Origin: Amycolatopsis sp. GM8
GTDB lineage: Bacteria > Actinomycetota > Actinomycetes > Mycobacteriales > Pseudonocardiaceae
Direction: 5' to 3'
DNA length: 64,000 bases
Assembly: GCF_021653975.1 (NCBI RefSeq)
Contig: NZ_JAJKFK010000001.1
Coordinates: 1,332,863-1,396,862, forward strand
The notes under the pieces are model-generated. The model was given only the letters and a program-made list of their open reading frames with translations. It made no database searches and was not told the origin of the DNA. Both the position numbers and the translations under genes were made by a program. Positions 16,198 through 25,399 of this stretch are shown in pieces. Position 1 is the first letter of the stretch; each line of letters opens with the position of its first letter.

Positions 16198-16337
16198 ACT
16201 GCCTCCCCAGGCGATGAGCCCACGATGCTGCCACAAGGCCGGGTTACCCCTCCACCGAGTTAACCAAGGCCATCCGGCACCGTATCGGGTGGACGTAAGC
16301 CACCCGGACGGGGTTCCTTTCGCGCGGAGAAAGCGAG

Positions 16338-18236
<1,899 letters not shown>

Positions 18237-18356
18237 GCGAAGGCTCCTGGCTACTAAGAGGTCTGAGGGAGACGCCGGCGGCCGGCTTTGGCCACGGGCA
18301 GTCTCTCCCAGAATACCCTTGACCCCCTTGTGACCAGCACCACGGTCTACGCGTAG

Positions 18357-18375
18357 TTAGCTTCGCCTAACCTAA
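18357..18375. promoter_or_regulatory. Iron box (IdeR/DmdR-type) overlapping a leaderless promoter
   Basis: TTAGCTTCGCCTAACCTAA matches 16 of 19 positions of the actinobacterial iron-box consensus TTAGGTTAGGCTAACCTAA, and the right half-site is perfect. The box contains TAACCT, which is followed by six bases and the ATG at 18380, so repressor binding would cover the -10 element. Iron-dependent repression of the small gene is inferred. Confidence 0.7.
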
Positions 18376-18379
18376 TCCG

Positions 18380-18514
18380 ATGGGCAAGGATCCGCGGGCG
18401 GTGGTGCGGCACCTCATGAAGGCCGGCAAGGTCAAGAAGAAGTGCTGCCGGTCGAAGAGCCGCTGCAAGAAGTGCCCGGTGCTCGCGCTGCAGAAGGCAA
18501 AGGCCGCCGCTTAG
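18380..18514 (+). CDS. 44-residue basic Cys-rich protein, predicted iron-regulated
   Basis: A complete small gene: ATG, 44 codons, TAG. The protein begins MGKDPRAVVRHLMKAGKV and continues with a strongly basic segment carrying four cysteines in the pattern C-C-x5-C-x2-C (KKKCCRSKSRCKKCPVLAL), ending in KAKAAA. The cysteine spacing with many lysines and arginines suggests a small metal- or nucleic-acid-binding knuckle. The gene is probably leaderless and sits directly under an iron box. It overlaps the 3' end of the convergent YciI-like gene by 4 bp. No function is known to me; a role in iron-limited conditions is inferred only from the promoter. Confidence 0.75.
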   Translation: MGKDPRAVVRHLMKAGKVKKKCCRSKSRCKKCPVLALQKAKAAA

Positions 18515-18816
18515 GCGCTCTGCGGCAGCAACTCGTTGAGCAGCCGCAGTTCCGGGGCCGTGCGTGTCGGCGAGAACTGGATCACCTGATGGGTCGCCAG
18601 ATGCTCGGCGAAGAGCGGATCCATGCACAGGATCGCGTCCAGCTTCGCCCGCGACATGTGCCGCGCGATGATCACCCCGCCGTCCCGCGGGAGCTGGCGG
18701 CCGGCGGCGAGGAATTCCCCGGCCTTGAAATGCCTGTCGAGCCACTGGGTGTGGTCGGGCAGCAGATAGTCGACTTCTTCGATGGGCGCCTTATAGGTCA
18801 GCAGGACAACGTACAT
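18511..18816 (-). CDS. YciI-like protein
   Basis: A 101-residue protein with the YCII-related ferredoxin-like fold: the first strand MYVVLLTYKAPIEEVDYLLP, the His/Asp helix DHTQWLDRHFKAGEFLAAG, then DGGVIIARHMSRAKLDAIL and DPLFAEHLATHQVIQFSP. Members are small cytosolic enzymes or binding proteins, mostly uncharacterised. The ATG is chosen because upstream codons are unlike the family. It is divergent from trpS and its leader peptide and convergent with the small iron-box gene. Confidence 0.85.
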   Translation of the reverse strand: MYVVLLTYKAPIEEVDYLLPDHTQWLDRHFKAGEFLAAGRQLPRDGGVIIARHMSRAKLDAILCMDPLFAEHLATHQVIQFSPTRTAPELRLLNELLPQSA

Positions 18817-18912
18817 AATTTGACGGTAGACCCGTTTCGGCATGCCGGAGGTCGCGATCCGCGATCGATCGATCACATCGGTTATCGGCCGGTAAAGGAT
18901 TTCCACATGGGG

Positions 18913-18924
18913 TAAAGTGCGGGC
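18913..18924 (+). promoter_or_regulatory. -10 element of the trpS leader transcript
   Basis: TAAAGT followed by six bases and the leader-peptide ATG at 18925. The leader peptide mRNA therefore appears leaderless. No good -35 hexamer is seen. Confidence 0.45.
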
Positions 18925-18969
18925 ATGCGCAGCTTCGCAGGACTGTGGTGGCCGCCTTCGGGCGGCTGA
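18925..18969 (+). CDS. trpS leader peptide with tandem Trp codons
   Basis: A 14-residue open frame, MRSFAGLWWPPSGG, followed by TGA. Codons 8 and 9 are both TGG, a rare codon pair placed directly before the first hairpin strand. This is the layout of an attenuation leader peptide that senses charged tRNA-Trp. It lies 101 bp upstream of the trpS start on the same strand. Confidence 0.8.
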   Translation: MRSFAGLWWPPSGG

Positions 18970-19020
18970 CCGCTGTGCGCTGACACAGAGACCGAGGCCG
19001 CCCCGCGTGGGCGGCCTTCC
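18951..19020 (+). promoter_or_regulatory. Transcription attenuator of trpS
   Basis: Strands 1 and 2 (GCCGCC 18951-18956 and GGCGGC 18961-18966) form a perfect stem with a UUCG tetraloop. Strands 3 and 4 (AGGCCGCCC 18995-19003 and GGGCGGCCT 19009-19017) form a 9-bp terminator stem followed by a weak T-rich stretch. Strand 2 can also pair with strand 3 (GGGCGGC with GCCGCCC), giving the antiterminator. A ribosome stalled on the two TGG codons would mask strand 1 and favour read-through. Confidence 0.8.
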
Positions 19021-19070
19021 TTGTGTGCCAAGGTCGTTTACGCGGGCGGCGCGACCGACGAGGACCACGA

Positions 19071-20033
19071 ATGAGACTGTCCGGCATCACTCCATCGGGC
19101 CACACCCAGCTCGGCAACCACCTCGGCGCGATCGCGCGCTGGGCCGCCGGGGGCGGGGCCGATGACCTGTATTTCGTCGCCGATCTTCACGCGATGACGA
19201 CAACGCACAATCCGGCCGCGTTGCGTGCCCGGGCGAGCGAGATGCTCGCCGTCCTGATCGCCGCCGGAATTGCACCGGAACGCGTTTTCGTCCAATCCGA
19301 TCTCGCCCGCGAGCTCGGTGCGCTGACCTGGGCACTGGAATGCACCTGCAGTTATGGCGAGGCGGCCCGAATGATCCAATTCAAGGAAAAGGCCGGTGGC
19401 CGGTCCGGGGTGCGGCTGAGCCTGCTGACGTATCCGGTGCTGATGGCCGCGGACATCCTGTTGCTGGGCGCGGACGAGGTGCCGGTCGGCGAGGACCAGA
19501 GCCAGCACGTCGAACTGGCCAGGGCGCTCGCGCGGCGGTTCAACTCGACCTACGGCGAGGTGTTCACGGTGCCCCGCCCGGTGCTGCCGCTGACCGGCGC
19601 GCGGGTGCGTGATCTCGCGGACCCGGCGCGGAAGATGTCGAAGTCCACTCGCGACTCGGCCGGGGTCGTGTTCGTGCTCGACGAGCCGGACCTGATCCGC
19701 CGGAAGATCCGTCGCGCGGTGACGGACGCGCATTCGGTGCCGGCGTACTCGCCGGACGACCGGCCAGGCGTGTCGAACCTGCTGGAGATCCTGGGCGCCT
19801 GCACGGGAGTGACGCCACAGGAGGCCGCGGCCGCGCACACGTCGTACGGGCAATTGAAGGAGGCCGTCGCCGACGCGGTGATCGAAACGCTCCGGCCGAT
19901 CCGCGAGCGAACACTGTCGCTACTGGCGGATCCGGTGGAGCTGGACCGGGTGCGCAAGGCGGGTGCGACCCGTGCCGCGGAACGCGGCGAGCACCGCCTC
20001 AGCTCGGCGCTGCGGCTGATCGGGGCGGGCTAA
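19071..20033 (+). CDS. trpS: Tryptophanyl-tRNA synthetase
   Basis: A 320-residue class I synthetase that charges tRNA-Trp. The HIGH-equivalent is TPSGHTQLGNHLG at the N terminus, followed by DDLYFVADLHAMTT, the pocket segment YPVLMAADILLLGADEVPVG, and the second signature RKMSKSTRDSAG. Length is normal for bacterial TrpRS. The upstream Trp-Trp leader peptide and attenuator indicate that it is induced when tryptophan charging falls, which suggests either the only or the inducible TrpRS of the organism. Its stop codon overlaps the convergent toxin gene by 4 bp. Confidence 0.95.
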   Translation: MRLSGITPSGHTQLGNHLGAIARWAAGGGADDLYFVADLHAMTTTHNPAALRARASEMLAVLIAAGIAPERVFVQSDLARELGALTWALECTCSYGEAARMIQFKEKAGGRSGVRLSLLTYPVLMAADILLLGADEVPVGEDQSQHVELARALARRFNSTYGEVFTVPRPVLPLTGARVRDLADPARKMSKSTRDSAGVVFVLDEPDLIRRKIRRAVTDAHSVPAYSPDDRPGVSNLLEILGACTGVTPQEAAAAHTSYGQLKEAVADAVIETLRPIRERTLSLLADPVELDRVRKAGATRAAERGEHRLSSALRLIGAG

Positions 20034-20473
20034 GGGAGCGTGGTCAACGGGATGCCCGTCGCGGAGGCCGCTCGACGCTGCTGCCGGTCGAACGAGCCGA
20101 GGACGACCTCCGCGCCGGGCTCCTCAGCCGCCTTCAACGCCACGGCGACATAACAGGCGTCCGCACCGCGAAGCGGGCCGTGATCCTGGATCAGCCGCAC
20201 GGCGAGGTCGGCCAGCGACCTGTCCACCATGTGCAGCACGATCCCGTCGAGCATGCTCGCCCAGGTGGTCGACGCGAGCTTCCGCCGGGACCTGGTGAAC
20301 ACGCGGGGATGACTTCGCTGGTGCACGCCGAGCGCGGCCTCGACCTCCGCCGCGATGATGCTCGGCGCGACCCAGGTCACCGCATCGTCGGCCCACCACC
20401 GCAGCGCGATATCGGTGCCGTCCTCCTGCAGCATGACTTTCGCCGCGAACGAGGCGTCGGCGACCAGGATCAC
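20030..20473 (-). CDS. PIN-domain ribonuclease toxin, VapC type
   Basis: A 147-residue PIN-fold protein. The acidic residues expected for Mg2+ binding are D6 (VADAS), E43 (AAEVEAAL), D105 (GADACYVA) and D129 (SFDRQQ). Such toxins cleave tRNA or rRNA when not held by their antitoxin. The GTG start overlaps the stop of the upstream antitoxin gene (GTGA), the standard toxin-antitoxin arrangement. The assignment is strong at family level; the RNA target is unknown. Confidence 0.88.
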   Translation of the reverse strand: MILVADASFAAKVMLQEDGTDIALRWWADDAVTWVAPSIIAAEVEAALGVHQRSHPRVFTRSRRKLASTTWASMLDGIVLHMVDRSLADLAVRLIQDHGPLRGADACYVAVALKAAEEPGAEVVLGSFDRQQRRAASATGIPLTTLP

Positions 20474-20730
20474 CGGCGGTTGTCCGCGATGATCTCCGTC
20501 GAGTCGTCGCCACCCGCATCGATCGGCTCGACGGCGATGCGCCGGTGCGAGGGCATGATCACCACTCCGGCGTCGGCCAGCGCCCGGAGGGTCGAGTCGT
20601 CCGTCTCGGGCACGATCCGCACGTAGGGCTTGCCGTCCTTGGTGATGACGGCCGGTTCTCCGGTACGGACGACCTCGTCGTGGATCGCCGCCATGTCCCG
20701 GCGGTATTCCTTCGTGCCGTGCTTCGCCAT
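20470..20730 (-). CDS. Phd/YefM-type antitoxin
   Basis: An 86-residue protein starting MAKHGTKEYRRDMAAIHDEV. The N-terminal part has the Phd/YefM pattern of a helix followed by two strands (RTGEPAVITKDGKPYVRIVP), which normally dimerises and binds the operon promoter. The acidic C-terminal part (AVEPIDAGGDDSTEII) is the usual toxin-binding tail. It is directly upstream of the PIN toxin with a GTGA overlap, so the pair is probably autoregulated. The ATG used is preceded by a GTACAC-rich AT-poor leader; longer starts lack family similarity. Confidence 0.85.
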   Translation of the reverse strand: MAKHGTKEYRRDMAAIHDEVVRTGEPAVITKDGKPYVRIVPETDDSTLRALADAGVVIMPSHRRIAVEPIDAGGDDSTEIIADNRR

Positions 20731-20764
20731 CGTCAGCCTTTCAACGGTGTACCCTTCAACGAAT

Positions 20765-21166
20765 CTAGTGTACACCCCGCAGCAGCTCCCGCAGTGCGGG
20801 AAGCAACTCCAGATCCGCCGGCAGCCACGGCAGGCGGTCCAGCGCCGACGCCGTGATCCACCGAAGTCCCTTGTGCTCCAACGCCTTCGGCCGCGCGGAC
20901 GGGTCGGTCAGCGCGGCGGCGTACACCCGCAGCACGAGGTTCGCCCGCAGCGGGACGTCGCCGCCGACCCGGTCGCCGACGGTCACCTCGACACCCAGTT
21001 CCTCGACGCATTCCCGGCGCAGCGCCTCGGGTTCGGTCTCCCCGGCTTCGACCCGCCCGCCAGGCAGTTCCCACCGCCCGGCCACCTCCGGCGGGTACGC
21101 CCGCTGCTGCGCGAGCAGCGCATCGCCCCGGACTATGGCCGCACCGACGATCACTCGCGCCTTCAC
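20765..21166 (-). CDS. NUDIX hydrolase, MutT-like
   Basis: A 133-residue NUDIX protein, hydrolysing nucleoside diphosphate derivatives linked to another moiety. The NUDIX box is complete (GRVEAGETEPEALRRECVEE followed by LG). The N terminus MKARVIVGAAIVRGDALLAQ and the preceding WELPGG are those of MutT/(d)CTPase-type proteins that remove oxidised or surplus nucleotides. Its ATG overlaps the stop of the downstream-located histidine kinase gene (4 bp, same strand), so it is probably the last gene of or an independent reader within this minus-strand cluster. The exact substrate is unknown. Confidence 0.88.
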   Translation of the reverse strand: MKARVIVGAAIVRGDALLAQQRAYPPEVAGRWELPGGRVEAGETEPEALRRECVEELGVEVTVGDRVGGDVPLRANLVLRVYAAALTDPSARPKALEHKGLRWITASALDRLPWLPADLELLPALRELLRGVH

Positions 21167-22479
21167 GAAGCGGAGACGTTACCGGCTCGCCGCCACATCA
21201 CCTGGAAGCGGGCACCGCCCTCCGGCGACTCGCCCACGGTGACCCGGCCGCCACGCCGCCGCACCGCCTCCGCCACCATCGCCAGCCCCAGCCCGCTGCC
21301 GCCGGAGGACCGCGCCCGATCGTCGGAAACCCGGTAGAACCGGTCGAAAACCCGTTCACGGTGCTCCGGCGGCACCCCGGGCCCGTCGTCGTCGACCACC
21401 ACCCGCACCGTCGAATGCCCGGCCAGCACGGAAACCACGATCTGTGACCGCGCGTACCGGCAGGCGTTGCGCAGCAAGTTGTTCAGCACCAGCTCGACCT
21501 CCGCGTGCGCCGCGTACGCCCAGGCCGAGCCGACCACGCCGTTGACCCGCGCCGCGACGGAACCCGGCGGCATGCGCTTCACCGCGGCGCGGGCTTCGGT
21601 GACGAGCTCGACCGGTTCCGCCGGCTGCACCTCCCCCGCGTCGGACCGCGCCAGCGTCAGCAACTGGTCCAGCAGCGCCGAAAACCGTTCCGCCTCGGCG
21701 AGGATGTCGGCGAGCGTTTCCTGCGCCAGCTCGGGATCCGGGTTCGCGACGGCGACCTCGGCCTGTACCCGGATGGACGCGACGGGTGAGCGCAGCTCGT
21801 GCGCGGCGTCGCCGGTGAACCGCCGCAGCCGCTGGCTCACTTCTTCTTGCCGCGCAAGCAAAGCGTTGAAATCGGCGGCGAGGGCGCGCAGCTCGTCGTG
21901 CGCCTCGGGCACCGGCAGCCGCTCCCCGGCCGGCAGCGCCCGCAACGACCGGCGCATCCGCCCGACCGGCCGCAGCGCGGTCCGCACGATCAGCCAGGTG
22001 GCCGCGGCGGCGACTATCGCGCCGATCAGCGCCGCCCACAGCAGCCAGTGCGAACCCATCCGCACCGCCGAGTTCAACCCGACCAGGCCGGTGCCGGCGG
22101 CGACCAGCCGCAGCGAACCGTCCGGCGTCGTGACGACGGAGCCACGCCAGTACATCGTTCCATTGTGGACAGACGTGCCGGACTCGAGCGCCCGGATCTC
22201 GCCCGGCCCAAGATGCGCCGGCGGGGGTCCGCCGTCCAGGGGGCCGCCGGCCGTGTCGAGCACGCGCAGGATCACGCCGTCCACGGGCGCGGGCGGGCGG
22301 CCCGCCGAAACCGCCGCGGCCGCGGGCCCGAGCGCCTCGCCGAGTTCGTGATCGACCGACGACAGCCGCAGCGGGCCCAGGCCGCGCCCGGCGACCACCG
22401 CGAGCGCGACCAGCACCGCCAGCGTCACGATCGCGGCGGGCACGGTGATGCGGAGCCACATCGGCCAGCGCGAGATCAC
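21163..22479 (-). CDS. Sensor histidine kinase (OmpR-partner type)
   Basis: A 438-residue membrane kinase: a first membrane helix (ITVPAAIVTLAVLVALAVVA), a 120-residue extracytoplasmic domain, a second helix (LLWAALIGAIVAAAATWLIV), a HAMP linker, the H-box TGDAAHELRSPVASIRVQAE, the N-box VLNNLLRNACRYA, and G-boxes DDGPGVPPEHRERVFDRFY and GGSGLGLAMVAEAV. It phosphorylates the response regulator whose gene overlaps it by 4 bp upstream. The sensed signal is unknown. Divergent genes encode a LolA-like protein and an ABC exporter, so an envelope or antimicrobial stress signal is plausible inference. Confidence 0.93.
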   Translation of the reverse strand: MISRWPMWLRITVPAAIVTLAVLVALAVVAGRGLGPLRLSSVDHELGEALGPAAAAVSAGRPPAPVDGVILRVLDTAGGPLDGGPPPAHLGPGEIRALESGTSVHNGTMYWRGSVVTTPDGSLRLVAAGTGLVGLNSAVRMGSHWLLWAALIGAIVAAAATWLIVRTALRPVGRMRRSLRALPAGERLPVPEAHDELRALAADFNALLARQEEVSQRLRRFTGDAAHELRSPVASIRVQAEVAVANPDPELAQETLADILAEAERFSALLDQLLTLARSDAGEVQPAEPVELVTEARAAVKRMPPGSVAARVNGVVGSAWAYAAHAEVELVLNNLLRNACRYARSQIVVSVLAGHSTVRVVVDDDGPGVPPEHRERVFDRFYRVSDDRARSSGGSGLGLAMVAEAVRRRGGRVTVGESPEGGARFQVMWRRAGNVSAS

Positions 22480-23180
22480 CCCGGGAGGACCTCGTCCAGC
22501 TGCGCGTCGGACGCGAGATACCCGTGCCCGCGCACGGTCCGCACCAGCGAACCGGCGCCCACCGCGTCGAGCTTTCGCCGCACGTACCCGACATAGACCT
22601 CGACGACGTTGCGCGTCGCCGCCTGCTCGTCACCCCAGACCGCGCGCAGCAGCTCGTCCTTCGTGACGACCGTGCCCGCCCGGCCGACGAGCACCTCCAG
22701 CAGCCCGAACTCGCGCGGGCTGAGCGAAACCGGGTCGTCGTGCCAGCGCACCTGCCGCGCCGCCCGGTCCACGACGAGCCCGCCGATCCGCAGGGGCCCG
22801 CGCGCCGCGTCCCCCTGCGCACGCCGCAGCACCGCGCGCACCTGCGCGACCAGCACGACGAACGAGAACGGTTTCACGAGGTACCCGTCCGCGCCCAGGT
22901 CCAGTCCATCCGCCTGGTCGACCTCGCCGTCCTTCGCCGAAATCATCAGCACCGGCGTGCGGATACCCTCGGCCCGCAGCTGCTGCAGCACGCGGTAGCC
23001 GGACAGGCCCGGCAGCATGATGTCCAGCAGCAGCACGTCGAACGACCCGGTCTGCGCCAGCCGCAGGCCCGCCGGCCCGTCCGCGGCGGTGACCACGTCC
23101 ATGCCCTCCGCGCGCAGCCCGCGATGCAGCGCCTTGCGCACACCCGGCTCGTCGTCCACCACCAGTACCCGAGGCTTCAC
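22476..23180 (-). CDS. OmpR-family response regulator
   Basis: A 234-residue DNA-binding regulator. The receiver domain has the acidic pair VDDEPGV, the phospho-acceptor Asp in LLLDIMLPG and the conserved Lys in LVKPFS. The winged-helix output domain follows (SLSPREFGLLEVLVGRAG; VEVYVGYVRRKLDAVGAG; RTVRGHGYLA). It is the first gene of the regulator-kinase operon. Four TCTCAG repeats in the upstream divergent region with 11-bp pair spacing are its likely binding sites, implying autoregulation and control of the divergent genes. Confidence 0.95.
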   Translation of the reverse strand: MKPRVLVVDDEPGVRKALHRGLRAEGMDVVTAADGPAGLRLAQTGSFDVLLLDIMLPGLSGYRVLQQLRAEGIRTPVLMISAKDGEVDQADGLDLGADGYLVKPFSFVVLVAQVRAVLRRAQGDAARGPLRIGGLVVDRAARQVRWHDDPVSLSPREFGLLEVLVGRAGTVVTKDELLRAVWGDEQAATRNVVEVYVGYVRRKLDAVGAGSLVRTVRGHGYLASDAQLDEVLPG

Positions 23181-23220
23181 GCTGCCCAGAATGCACCGTT
23201 TTCGCTGGCCGCGCGCCCGT

Positions 23221-23256
23221 TCTCAGCGCTCTCTCAGCGTCTCAGGGCCATCTCAG
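23221..23256. promoter_or_regulatory. Four direct TCTCAG repeats, likely response-regulator operator
   Basis: TCTCAG occurs at 23221, 23232, 23240 and 23251, spaced 11, 8 and 11 bp. The 11-bp spacing within each pair is one helical turn, the geometry of OmpR/PhoP-family direct-repeat sites. The repeats lie 40 bp upstream of the regulator gene and 70-100 bp upstream of the divergent LolA-like gene. Confidence 0.7.
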
Positions 23257-23324
23257 GCCCCGGGGAGGAGCGTTCTCGGCGGGGAACGAGCACACTGGTG
23301 CTCGCCGACACAGGGAGTGTTTCG

Positions 23325-24392
23325 ATGCAACCGAAGACGAAAGCCATCACGGCGGCCGTCGCGGCCTCCGCGGTCGGGGCCGCGGGGCTCGCCTGGCTGG
23401 CGATGCCGGCGAGCGCGGGCGAGGCGCCGCAGCTGCCGTCGATCAGCGCCGAGGAGCTCGTGCAGTCGGTGCTGTCCACCAAGACGCCCGCGCTGGACGG
23501 CACGGTTCAGGTGGACAACAACCTGGGGCTGCCGGTGTCCGCGCTGCCCGGGGGTGTCAACGTCAACATCGACGCCGCGCACGTCTACAACGACGGCAAC
23601 GGCAACAGCAAGCTCACCGTCGAGCAGGGCAGCGCCGACACCACCGTGGTGCGCAACGGAACCACGGTGTGGACGTACAGCTCGAAGGACAACACCGCGA
23701 ACAAGTCCACGCTGCAGCCGGACATGGCGCAGCAGCCCTCGGACGTCCCGACCGACCCGGCGGCCGCGGCGACGCAGCTGGTGGCGAAGGTCCGCGAGAG
23801 CAGCACCGTGAGCGTCGAGGGCACCGCGCGCGTCGCGGGCCGCGCGGCCTACGAGCTGGTCCTGACGCCGAAGCCGACCGAGCACACCGTGCTGCGCGAG
23901 GTGCGCGTCGCGGTCGACGCCGAGAAGCGGGTGCCGCTGCGGCTCGCGGTGATGACCTACGGCACCGCCGACCCGGCGCTGCAGGTCGCGTTCAGCGACA
24001 TCGAGTTCGCCGCGCAGCCGGCGAGCGAGTTCCAGTTCACCCCGCCGCAGGGCGCGAAGGTCACCGAGAAGCAGCCGGACGTGCGTGAGCACGCCGCACC
24101 GACGAAGGACGAGCCGAAGATCGTCGGCGACGGCTGGGACACGGTGGTCACCGGGACGTTCTCGCCGGACGCGCTCGCGCCGCAGCAGGGCCACCCGCAG
24201 CGGGGCAAGAACGGCCAGTCGATGGACCCGACGGCGCTGCTGCGTCAGTTCGGCAAGCAGGTCAGCGGGCCGTACGGTACCGGTTACCTGATCACCACGA
24301 AGGTCGGCAGCGCGCTGATCACCGATGACGGCCGGTTCGCCGCCGGCGCGGTCACCGAGCAGGCGCTGAGTGACGCGCTGAGCGCCAAGTGA
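23325..24392 (+). CDS. Exported LolA-like (DUF2092-type) protein
   Basis: A 355-residue secreted protein. The signal peptide (KAITAAVAASAVGAAGLAWL) ends with MPASAGEA, an ordinary signal-peptidase site without a lipobox. The mature part has repeated long beta strands (LTVEQGSADTTVVRNGTTVW; YELVLTPKPTEHTVLREVRV; FSDIEFAAQPASEFQFTPP), the pattern of the LolA/LppX-like half-barrel that binds lipid or lipoprotein moieties. It is the first gene of an operon with an ABC ATPase and permease (4-bp overlaps) and is divergent from the two-component genes. A role in envelope lipid sensing or transport is inferred. Confidence 0.8.
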   Translation: MQPKTKAITAAVAASAVGAAGLAWLAMPASAGEAPQLPSISAEELVQSVLSTKTPALDGTVQVDNNLGLPVSALPGGVNVNIDAAHVYNDGNGNSKLTVEQGSADTTVVRNGTTVWTYSSKDNTANKSTLQPDMAQQPSDVPTDPAAAATQLVAKVRESSTVSVEGTARVAGRAAYELVLTPKPTEHTVLREVRVAVDAEKRVPLRLAVMTYGTADPALQVAFSDIEFAAQPASEFQFTPPQGAKVTEKQPDVREHAAPTKDEPKIVGDGWDTVVTGTFSPDALAPQQGHPQRGKNGQSMDPTALLRQFGKQVSGPYGTGYLITTKVGSALITDDGRFAAGAVTEQALSDALSAK

Positions 24393-25399
24393 CCACGTCG
24401 TTCGACACCGAGCACGGGGCGGGCGTCACGACGCCCGCCCCGGCTCCGGCACTCGCCGCGCGGACCAGGGGGTTGCGCAAGGTGTACCGGAGCACCGTCG
24501 CGGTGGACCAGGTCGATCTGGACGTGCCCGAGGGCGCGGTGCTGGGCATGCTCGGGCCGAACGGGTCCGGCAAGACCACCACGATCCGGATGCTGCTCGG
24601 CCTGGTCCGCCCGACGGAAGGCGAGGTGGAACTGCTCGGCAGGCGGATGCCGGAGAACGCGCGGCACGCGCTGCCGGACGTCGGCGCGCTCGTCGAAGGC
24701 CCGGGCTTCCACCCGTTCCTGTCCGGCCGGGAGAACCTGCGCCGGCTGGCCGCCGCCGAACCACATCTGTCCACTTCGGACATCCCGCGGGCGGTGGAGA
24801 ACTCGCTGGAGCGGGTCGGCCTCGCCGGCGCGGCACATCGCCGGTACAAGGGGTACTCGCTCGGCATGAAGCAGCGGCTCGGCCTGGCCGGCGCGCTGCT
24901 CGTGCCGCGGCGGATGGTCGTGCTGGACGAGCCGACCAACGGCCTCGACCCGGCGGGTACCCGGGAGATCCGCACCATCATCGCCGAGCTGCACGCCGAC
25001 GGGGTGACCGTGCTGGTTTCCTCGCATCTGCTCGCCGAGGTCGAGGCGACCTGCACGCACGTGGCCGTGCTGCACGACGGGACGGTGGTCGCGCAGGGCG
25101 AGCTGAACGAGCTGCTGGAGTCCGGCAGCCCCGGCGTTGTAGTGTCCACTCCGGACGGTGACAAGGCATTGGAAGCGCTGCGGGAAAACCGGATCCCGGG
25201 CAAGCTGGTGCCGGACGGCGTCCGCGCCGATCTCACCACGGCGACCGCGCCACATGTGGTCGAGGCGCTGGTGCGTGCCGGCGTCGCGGTGCACGAGGTC
25301 AAGCGCGAGCGTACCGGTCTCGAGGACCTGTTCGCGCGGCTGACCCAGCACGAGACCGAACCCGACAGACTGTCCGAAGTGGACGAGGTGACGCGATGA
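24389..25399 (+). CDS. ABC exporter ATPase
   Basis: A 336-residue cytosolic ATPase of the DrrA/NatA/BcrA class. It has Walker A GPNGSGKTT, the signature YSLGMKQRLGLAGALL, Walker B MVVLDEPTNGLDPAG and the switch His in LVSSHLLAEVE. The N-terminal 25 residues are an Ala/Pro-rich extension. The GTG start overlaps the stop of the LolA-like gene, and its own stop overlaps the permease start, so the three are translated as one unit. This class often confers resistance to peptide or lipid-active antibiotics; the substrate here is unknown. Confidence 0.92.
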   Translation: MTTSFDTEHGAGVTTPAPAPALAARTRGLRKVYRSTVAVDQVDLDVPEGAVLGMLGPNGSGKTTTIRMLLGLVRPTEGEVELLGRRMPENARHALPDVGALVEGPGFHPFLSGRENLRRLAAAEPHLSTSDIPRAVENSLERVGLAGAAHRRYKGYSLGMKQRLGLAGALLVPRRMVVLDEPTNGLDPAGTREIRTIIAELHADGVTVLVSSHLLAEVEATCTHVAVLHDGTVVAQGELNELLESGSPGVVVSTPDGDKALEALRENRIPGKLVPDGVRADLTTATAPHVVEALVRAGVAVHEVKRERTGLEDLFARLTQHETEPDRLSEVDEVTR

